From Gammaproteobacteria bacterium (GTDB lineage: Bacteria > Pseudomonadota > Gammaproteobacteria > UBA1113): DNA of 7,135 nt. Below, piece after piece: positions 1-5,500 of this stretch. Each line of letters starts with the position of its first letter. Positions within the stretch are counted from its first letter, which is position 1. Below the pieces are notes generated by a model. It had not been told where the DNA came from. It saw nothing but the letters and a program-made list of their open reading frames with translations, and made no database searches. Made by a program: the position numbers and the translations under genes. The stretch covers positions 1 to 7,135 of the forward strand of contig JAIELR010000068.1 in NCBI GenBank assembly GCA_019752835.1. Reading direction: 5' to 3'.

Positions 1-77
1 CGTCCTTAATTAAGCAAGTTGAGTTCAATTTTGCCAAAACAAATGGCCCCTCAGCGCAGAGCTCTTAACGTAGGGCC
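1..77 (+). repeat. Repeat-element end, copy A (truncated by window start)
   Basis: Positions 13-77 match 1141-1205 at 61 of 65 bases. The match weakens but continues to the left edge, where almost all differences are transitions, so the element extends outside the window. The last 36 bases also match 966-1001 in inverted orientation with one mismatch. Similarity stops exactly after GTAGGGCC, which marks the outer end of the element. A broken IS4-type transposase frame begins at once on the other side. The family of the element is not recognised. Confidence 0.75.
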
Positions 78-293
78 GATAAGACGGAAGAGGCGGGCCG
101 TTTCACGATTGAGCTAAAGCGGGACAGTCGGATAAATCGAGTAGGAAGGACCTGTTTTTTAGCAGTAAAACACACTGAAATAGAAATCAAAAGACCGAAA
201 GAGTGCAGCGATAAAGAGGCGGCAAGCTCGATAAAGCTGAGGGTTGTTGAAGCGAAAGAGATAGATTGTCCAGCGGGAGAGGAAAGAGTATAA
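78..293 (+). pseudogene. IS4/Tn5-type transposase, internal fragment
   Basis: This frame is open on the plus strand from 69 to the TAA at 291-293 but has no start codon, so start-based gene callers miss it. It reads DKTEEAGRFTIELKRD, then a middle with LAVKHTEIEIKRPKE, then VVEAKEIDCPAGEERV. From family knowledge, Tn5-like IS4 transposases have a beta-rich stretch of this form between their catalytic residues, with a 'V.L..P' strand followed by 'V.E..PP.GEEP..W.LLTT'. Here the frame stops right after GEERV, where the downstream 'W.LLTT' part should follow and where an IS3-type end begins at about 294. About 70 codons remain and both termini are missing. The left side is cut by repeat copy A. 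A 48-codon open frame on the opposite strand is taken to be its shadow. The IS4 assignment comes from remembered motifs and is moderately secure. Confidence 0.6.
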
Positions 294-380
294 AGTACTC
301 CCCATTGTCAAGACCACTTTTTCATAAAAATGAGATATAAAACCTCAATCAAAAAACAAATTAAAATTACTGTTGTTGAA

Positions 381-462
381 CCTGTGGGCCCCTGTGAATA
401 ATGTGGGTAACGTTGCGAGGAACAAGCAAATCGTTATCCACATTATTCACAGAGTCCACAGG
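381..462. repeat. Long imperfect palindrome in IS3 transposase tail
   Basis: The arms at 381-412 and 432-462 are inverted copies over 31-32 bases with only a few mismatches, separated by a 19-base loop. The palindrome lies wholly inside the 3' coding end of the IS3-type transposase. The arms carry DnaA-box-like nonamers. There is no T-run, so it is not a classical terminator, although a transcript could fold into a strong hairpin. Confidence 0.8.
434..451 (+). promoter_or_regulatory. Two abutting DnaA-box-consensus nonamers
   Basis: TTATCCACA (434-442) is followed directly by TTATTCACA (443-451). Both fit the DnaA box consensus TTATNCACA exactly. The opposite arm of the palindrome holds another exact match on the minus strand (393-401) and a one-mismatch site, TTACCCACA on the minus strand (402-410). 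The matches are visible in the sequence. Any binding by DnaA is unproven, because the sites are also coding sequence in a transposase tail. Confidence 0.35.
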
Positions 463-708
463 TATTATTTTATTTAAATACACGTCGGCCGGTTTTTTAT
501 AATCTAAATGCTGATGATGCCGCTCAAAATTATAAAAATTAAAATAGTTTTTTAGCCCATTTTTTGCCTCTTTAACCGACAGGTAATCTTTCAAATAAAC
601 CTCTTCATATTTAACTGAGCGCCATAAACGCTCAATAAAAATGTTATCAAATGCCCGGCCTTTGCCATCCATGCTAATCTTAATCTCATTAGCCAATAAG
701 AGTCCTGT

Positions 709-735
709 GTGTACTCCCGGTGCTCAAGTGTGACA
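709..735 (+). other. Possible IS left end upstream of tnpA-like gene
   Basis: The stretch beginning GTGTACTCCCGGTGCTCAAG lies about 70 bp before the tnpA-like start, where an IS left terminus would be expected. It shares GTACTCCC and TCAAG, 14 of 18 bases in all, with the putative IS3 end at 295-312 in the same orientation. It may be the terminus of an IS66-type element or a second IS3-like end. There is no partner end in the window to confirm it. Confidence 0.25.
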
Positions 736-791
736 CCTGCAATTTTGGTTGATAAAGTTAGCTCCTATATTTTCAATTAACCCAATCATAC

Positions 792-796
792 AGGAG
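792..796 (+). promoter_or_regulatory. Ribosome binding site of tnpA-like ORF
   Basis: AGGAG lies 4 bases before the ATG at 801 and 7 bases before the second ATG at 804. The spacing favours 804 as the true start. Confidence 0.55.
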
Positions 797-800
797 CAAG

Positions 801-1040
801 ATGATGGCCCATAATAATGTCAGTGAATTTCCTCGAAGTGCTAGCCAGACCAGCGAGCCAATCACATTAGATAAAGTGGTTCTCGCCATGGCAAATTGGC
901 GAACCAATAAAAAGAGTCCTCAAGAACCTATCCCTGAATCAATTTGGCAACAGGTTTTTGTTTTAGGCCCTACGTTAAGAGCTCTGCGCTGGGGGGCCAT
1001 TAAAATTCATTTTTTGTGCAAAAAAATGCTTTTTTGGTGA
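801..1040 (+). pseudogene. N-terminal remnant of IS66-type accessory protein, fused to repeat element
   Basis: Codons 1-55 look native. They include ITLDKVVLAMANWRTNKK and EPIPESIWQQVFVL, which resemble the short helix-turn-helix-type accessory proteins (TnpA class) found with IS66-like elements in gammaproteobacteria. At codon 56 (position 966) the frame runs straight into the terminal repeat of the 240-bp element, adding 24 foreign residues before TGA at 1038-1040. The rest of the gene, where the helix-turn-helix would be completed, is absent, and no tnpB or tnpC follows. The start is supported by AGGAG at 792-796. The IS66 assignment is a family-resemblance judgement. Another short IS accessory protein is possible, and the product is very unlikely to be functional. 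Confidence 0.5.
966..1001 (-). repeat. Terminal inverted repeat, left (copy B)
   Basis: These 36 bases match the reverse complement of 42-77 with one mismatch, and that of 1170-1205 with two or three. After 1001 the similarity breaks, apparently through a small deletion, because an AAAATT motif recurs shortly after. Confidence 0.75.
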
Positions 1041-1140
1041 ACATGGAGTCATTTGGTACCTTGGCTTTAAAAAAATGGCATCCTGTCCAATGAGTTTGCA
1101 CTCTATTTTTAGACAACTGGCAAAGAAACACTCTCAACTG

Positions 1141-1205
1141 AGCAAGTTGAAGTCAATTTTGCCAAAACAAGTGGCCTCTCAGCGCAGAGCTCTTAACGTA
1201 GGGCC
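1141..1205 (+). repeat. Terminal inverted repeat, right (copy C)
   Basis: The stretch is 61/65 identical to 13-77 in the same orientation, and its last 36 bases pair with copy B inverted. The outer boundary after GTAGGGCC coincides with the point where the ISAs1 transposase coding sequence begins. Confidence 0.8.
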
Positions 1206-2020
1206 CGATTGATGGGAAAACGCATCGAGGTTATCAGGCAGGAGAAGATGAAGGTCCTCTTCATCTTGTTCATGCGTGTGCCACGTCGAGTGGAATAACG
1301 CTTGGACAGGAGGCAGTCAAAGAAAAATCAAATGAAATTACGGCCATTCCCGAATTAATTGATGCGGTTGTTTTAGGAGGGCAATTGGTCACTATTGACG
1401 CGATGGGATGTCAGCGCAAGATTGCTGAAAAGTTGATATCAAAAAAAGCGGATTATTTATTGGGATTAAAAGGAAATCAAAGCCTTTTACATGCGGATAT
1501 TAAACTGTATTTTGAAAATGAAACACTTCGAAAAAGAGCTATTTTTGCTGAAGAAAGTGATAAAGGACATGGGCGAGTTGAGCATCGGGAATGTTACGTC
1601 ACAGATAAAATTGATTGGTTAGCTCAACGAAAGGACTGGGCAGGATTACGTTCAATTATTCAATTAAACTCCACGACATATTGCCAGGGAAGTGAGCAAG
1701 GCGAAACACGTTACTATATCAGTAGCTTATCGGCTAATGAGGTAAAGCTTATCTTGCAGGCGACAAGGGCGCATTGGAGGGTAGAATCAATGCACTGGAC
1801 ACTCGATGTCACGTTTAAAGAAGATTCACGGCTTATCTGGGATAGAAATGTGGCTCAAAATGAGAGCATCATCCGTCGTGTTGCGATGAACCTTTTAAAG
1901 CAGTACCAGCTTAAAATCAAGCCTTTACGAGGAAAGGAGAAAATCGCGCTAAAAAGCCTACGAAAAATCTTGATCGCCGATGATGAGGCTATGTTTGCTT
2001 TGTTGCATGGAAATTTATAA
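1205..2020 (+). pseudogene. ISAs1-family transposase, N-terminally truncated
   Basis: The frame is open from 1202 to TAA at 2018-2020, about 270 residues, beginning PIDGKTHRGY. All three DDE residues of the family are present: Asp in IDGKT (1211-1213), Asp in VTIDAMG (1397-1399), and Glu in WRVESMHW (1784-1786). The conserved EITAIPELID, LGLKGNQ and HWTLDVTFKED blocks are also there. Intact ISAs1 transposases are about 370-380 residues. The missing part is the first 110 or so, which is the H-repeat-associated N-terminal domain. The frame hits a TAG at 1199-1201 in the repeat element that replaced the 5' end. Translation from an internal TTG at 1385, as an automatic caller may choose, would also lose the first catalytic Asp. 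The family is certain; the gene is broken. Confidence 0.9.
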
Positions 2021-2033
2021 CGGGACAGCCGTG
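2021..2033 (+). other. Probable right end of the ISAs1 element
   Basis: CGGGACAGCCGTG follows the transposase stop directly. ISAs1 elements commonly end just after the stop with a sequence of the type CGGGACAGCCCTG, as I recall the family. No left end or target duplication survives in the window to confirm the boundary. Confidence 0.4.
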
Positions 2034-2052
2034 ATCTGCATGCAAAAAGTGA

Positions 2053-2082
2053 TTGACAATAAACCATCCATCTTTGTACTCT
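2053..2082 (+). promoter_or_regulatory. Possible sigma-70 promoter
   Basis: A perfect -35 TTGACA (2053-2058) is followed after 18 bases by TACTCT (2077-2082), which matches the -10 consensus only in part. It points away from the IS remnants towards the giant gene, some 500 bp further on. This is a sequence match only. Confidence 0.25.
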
Positions 2083-2325
2083 ATGAAGCCATACTTGAGG
2101 CGCATTGGCAAATGCTCTTGAGCGATGTGTTAATTGCTTTTCTAAAAATGCCTTCTTGGCGTACTGTTTTAAAAAACAGCCTTGAATCAAATCACACGAT
2201 AAACGCGCGGGGTCAAGGACATTCTTGAGGGATATCACCTGTGGGCCATGAGAGAAGATTGTGAGTAGCTGCACGTCTTGCGCTGGGTGATGATACGAGC
2301 ATCGTCCTTTTCGCTTATTGAGCGC

Positions 2326-2380
2326 TGTCCGCAAAAACAGCCCCTTTTTAGCCAGAATCGAGGGGCTACTTTTGCGGACA
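2326..2380. repeat. Strong inverted repeat (hairpin) upstream of giant gene
   Basis: The 20-base arms TGTCCGCAAAAACAGCCCCT (2326-2345) and 2361-2380 pair at 18 of 20 positions, with a 2x2 internal mismatch and a 15-base loop. No T-run follows, so it is not a standard terminator. The ends read TG...CA, as in some IS termini, so it could be a tiny MITE or a transcript-level structure in the leader of the giant gene. Confidence 0.75.
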
Positions 2381-2562
2381 ATACCTTAAATACGCACGAT
2401 TGTCCATAATGCGACCAGGGTCGTTTGCTATGTTTAGGTGCCTCCCTTATGCTTCGCACATTTGCGCTTGACCGAGCGTGCAAGCTTATACCGCGCGTGA
2501 TACCTCATGACTCATTACCCTTTTATTGTTTTTATCTAACTGATAGTCTTGAAAACCCACTG

Positions 2563-2569
2563 AAAGGGA
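2563..2569 (+). promoter_or_regulatory. Ribosome binding site of giant gene
   Basis: AAAGGGA lies 8 bases before the ATG at 2578. It decides this start over the in-frame ATG at 2449, which has only a poor TAGGTG upstream. Confidence 0.65.
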
Positions 2570-2577
2570 TTGCCATC

Positions 2578-5500
2578 ATGAAACGATACACTGAGCAGGA
2601 TTTGAGCCTTTTTTTGACGAGCGTTCAGTCAGCCGTTGACGCGCGTGAGTGGGTAGTGGTAGAGCGTCAATTAGCACGCTTGACCTGGGAATGGCAAGGA
2701 GCCTGGTCTAAGGAAGCCCTGACGAGGCTTTTTGAGCATTTACAGGCCTATATTGAGGCACACTTAACGGATGACCGAGAGCGCGATGTCGCGTTTATTC
2801 GAGCCTTAGACGTGGGTCCCGCCGAGCGCAAACCTCTTCAACCGTCGGGGCTTCGGGATGCCCTACTCCATGGGGCGTTTCCCGTGCTGCCGGTTGAGAC
2901 AAAAATAAGTTATGCCCGCTTTTTTGTACCCTATTATTTACGCTACCAAGATTATCCTGAAGCACTACGGCTGCTGAGTGCGTGTGGCTTTGGTGTCTCC
3001 CATCAACCGGTTTCCCCCGCGGATTTACCCGTCGATATTCGAGCAAGTTTTGGGCACCTGGAAGGGGCACTTCGGGTGCGTTTTTTAAGGGATACGCTGA
3101 GGCGCTGTCAGGACACGGAAGAGGAGGTTGGGTCGCTTAAGGCGGCTGCCTATCTCATGAATCACGCAGCGTTTCTTGTGGAGCTCTTGCCCTTGCTGCC
3201 CAAACCGCTGCAGTCTGAGCTTGCGGGCTTGTTGAGCGAGCATCGCCTTGCTTTAAGAGACATCGCTGATGGGTCGTTACAGGATTGCTTGAATCAAGAG
3301 GTTGACTCCGCCTTAGCCTCCCCCCTTTCTCCTGAAGAAAAGATGGATGCTTTTCAAGCCGTTTCGATGCCAATAGCCGCATTCGCTCAGCTTTTAGAGC
3401 TTTTAGGCTCTTTGGAGGAAGCACATTGTTATTGGTTTGCCCTGGTCCGCTACGCCTTCGTGCATGGCTTGACCTCGCTGGCATCCTTTAGCGCGATACA
3501 GGCAAATGCTCAGGACGAGCTCAACCGCTTAGAGCGGGTTATCCTGAAGCAAGAAGCACCCAACGTGGTAGAGCGCCGTGTAGACTCGTTGTGGTTGGTT
3601 TACCGAGCGTCTTTGCAGACTTGGCGTCAATCCCTTGACGAAGCAATGTGCTTAGCCAAGGGAGATAACGAAGCGCTAAAGACCTTGTTTGAACAAAACC
3701 AATCTTTTCTAACGTGCTGGCTAATAACGCTTTTTCAAGACGCGGAGCGTATTGCAGGCACCTCACCCTGGGGTTTTAGCTATGGGGTCCTGGGGGGCGG
3801 CTCGTTTAGCTTCGGACGTCTATCTCCGTATTCAGCTATGGAGATATGCATTATTATTCCAGCAAGACACCCTGAGCATGAAGCGTATTTACAACACGTG
3901 CTGACCTGGGTGTCATGGAGCCTTGAGAGTTTAGGGGAAAGTCTTTGGGTAGCGGGCTTACGTTTGGCAAGGTCCTGGGTGGTTAAAACCCTTGACGAAT
4001 GGCAAGCAGAGTTCACGCAAGCCGCTGAGCCTCTCGCACACCACAGAGCCTCTCACTCAGAGAATCTGCGTTTACTGCAATACCTGCAGCAAGGCATCTG
4101 GCTACACGGGTATGGCGATATACAGGCGTTACAAACCGCTTATCAAGCGGCTGTGAGCTCTGTCCTAGACCAGTCGTTTCCCTTATCCCGTAGCCCTACG
4201 CTTCCCTCGACCTACCGACAAGCACTTGGTCTCACGGTCTTGGCCGAGACTTTATCGCAGTGTCAAGCCCTCTTGGATGCCCCTTTCGAGCTAGAAGGAC
4301 TGCTTTTACCCTTCAGCTCTCTCCTGCGTCAGGCAGACACGCTCTTCACGCTACTTCAGGTCCTCAACGTCTTAGGGGATATCAAGGCTTCTTCGGTGAG
4401 CGTCCTTTTGGATGCGCTCGTGCTACGGGGCTTTGCACGCTCGATGCACACGGCGCTTGAGGCGCTTTTTTACCGCTTACAGGCTCTCGCTTTCTTGCCG
4501 CCCTGGGCACTCGAGCCAATTGATTCAATCGAGCTCGTCAAAAGTGATTTAAATAGCGTGGAGAAGGGTGTCTTATCCTCTATACAGCAGGCCTTATCGC
4601 TGACAGACAGTGAGCGAGCTGACATGCACTTAACCCTGCATCACTTTTTAGCGGCCTTATATCCCTTACGCCGCCCACTCACCTGGCAACAGGCCCTACC
4701 ACCTGCTGGCCAGTTAAACGTGTTAATGGCGCAGACCTTGGCAGGCGATGCAAGGCTCTCTCGCTTACAAGCGCCGCCCGGGCAAGGCCGTTTTCGCCTC
4801 AGTTGGCTCTCGCTCAAAAAAGCGCCTGAGCATCCTGATGGATGGATAGCCGAATCACGCACGCTTTTACTTCACCCCAAGGTCGCGCCGGTGTTTTTAA
4901 ACCCGCATCAGCGGGGCTGGCGCGATAAAGGGGAGTACGATGCGCTGGGTAACCACGTCGTGTTTCGAGGAGAGTATCAAGACGTGGATTGGCACGTCAA
5001 ATTAGGGGCCAATTTTCCGGGCTTGGATTTAGCTGCGTATGTATTTAAAGCGCTGTTAACCGAGGAGGTGCTCCCCGTTTACATTGGGAAACTGAGTGAT
5101 GATACCTGGGCCATATTACCCGAGGTTGCAACGCTCACCCCGACCTTACCCTACCAAAATGTTGCTGAAACAATGGCCCAATCCACCTGGTCAGAAGACC
5201 AGCTTGACCCGTATTATTTTAGTTTATACACCGTATTAGCGGGCTTATTAAATCCCTATGATGCTAAACCCAATAATCATATCTGGGTGCCTTTTTTCAA
5301 TGAAACGGGTCAACTCCGCTATGCAATGGTGGATGTAGATAATGAGCAATGCTTTCAAACCGCCGTGGTACGGGAGGGAAAAGACTTTAAACCCACCGCA
5401 AAAAGCATTTATTTTTGTTGTGACCGCTTAAAAGACCCACTACATCCAGCCGTCATCGATTTATTTTTAAGCCTTAATCCGTTTGCGCTCTTAAGCCAAT

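Larger units (their letters stand above)
367..696 (-). pseudogene. IS3-family transposase (OrfB), C-terminal fragment
   Basis: The frame translates to 109 residues and starts formally at a TTG that is unlikely to be a real start. Residues 5-25 carry the IS3 signature ISMDGKGRAFDNIFIERLWR, in which Glu22 is the third acid of the DDE catalytic triad. The frame continues with KYEEVYL and ends the core with a FYNFERHHQHLDYKKPADVY block, which is typical of the rve-type integrase core. Both catalytic Asp residues and the N-terminal DNA-binding part (OrfA) are missing; intact OrfB is usually about 270-290 residues. The last 30 or so residues form a tail rich in Val, Asn and Asp, encoded by a long inverted repeat (381-462). 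Loss of two catalytic residues makes it inactive. Confidence 0.85.
294..700 (-). mobile_element. IS3-family element remnant, 3' part
   Basis: This piece contains the C-terminal part of an IS3-family transposase (minus strand) plus about 70 bp of non-coding sequence after its stop. It ends near AGTACTCCCCATTGTCAAGA at 294-313, which looks like the terminal inverted repeat read inward. It appears to have inserted into the IS4-type transposase to its left. The upstream two thirds of the element (orfA and most of orfB) are gone. Beyond about 700 the sequence belongs to something else. No matching opposite end or target duplication is visible, so the exact boundaries are estimates. Confidence 0.6.
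966..1205. mobile_element. 240-bp MITE-like element with terminal inverted repeats
   Basis: The sequence starts with GGCCCTACGTTAAGAGCTCT and ends with the inverted counterpart of that stretch. The inverted match covers about 36 bases, with two or three mismatches. The interior is AT-rich. One plus-strand frame (979-1212) is open across it, including FFGEHGVIWYLGFKK and HSIFRQLAKKHSQLSKLKS, but I do not recognise any protein in it. Left of the element is a broken tnpA-like gene and right of it a broken ISAs1 transposase, so the flanks do not belong together and no target duplication is visible. It could be a MITE, or an IS reduced to its ends by internal deletion. Confidence 0.55.
2034..2577. 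other. Mostly non-coding spacer before the giant gene
   Basis: No recognisable gene was found on either strand. A 62-codon plus frame (ATG 2040 to TGA 2228, MQKVIDNKPSIFVLYEAIL at its start) and an overlapping minus frame (within 2030-2334) are open, but neither has a good ribosome binding site or a recognisable family. The stretch holds a possible promoter, a strong hairpin (2326-2380) and the Shine-Dalgarno sequence of the downstream gene. The frame of the giant gene is open back to 2410 with an in-frame ATG at 2449. No convincing promoter for that gene was found; TTGCGC (2462-2467) with TTATAC (2486-2491) is only a weak candidate. Confidence 0.5.

Noticed and set aside
159..305. 48-codon minus-strand frame with ATG
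   Set aside because: The opposite strand reads as an IS4-type transposase fragment, which explains the region better; there is no ribosome binding site.
1..1210. CRISPR-like array from the three repeat copies
   Set aside because: There are only three copies, in mixed orientation, about 65 or 36 bp long, with no regular spacers and no cas genes; they are transposon ends.
2040..2228. 62-codon plus-strand frame after the ISAs1 end
   Set aside because: It has no ribosome binding site before ATG 2040 and no recognisable family; it is mentioned only in the spacer entry.
1855..2334. 159-codon minus-strand open frame
   Set aside because: Its C-terminal part is the antisense of the ISAs1 transposase, and the remainder matches no family I recognise.
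2235..2483. 82-codon minus-strand open frame across the spacer
   Set aside because: It spans the hairpin, has no recognisable motif and no supporting ribosome binding site, so it is most likely chance.
2468..2492. Promoter TTGACC with TATACC before the giant gene
   Set aside because: The spacing is about 13 bases, too short for a sigma-70 promoter.
4741..4800. Gly-rich APPGQGRF stretch as a Walker A motif
   Set aside because: It lacks the GK[ST] core, and no NACHT or P-loop NTPase motif was found elsewhere in the protein.
2795..4862. Several 66-109 codon open frames in other frames or on the minus strand
   Set aside because: They are all inside the continuous giant coding frame, lack motifs and behave as shadows of it.
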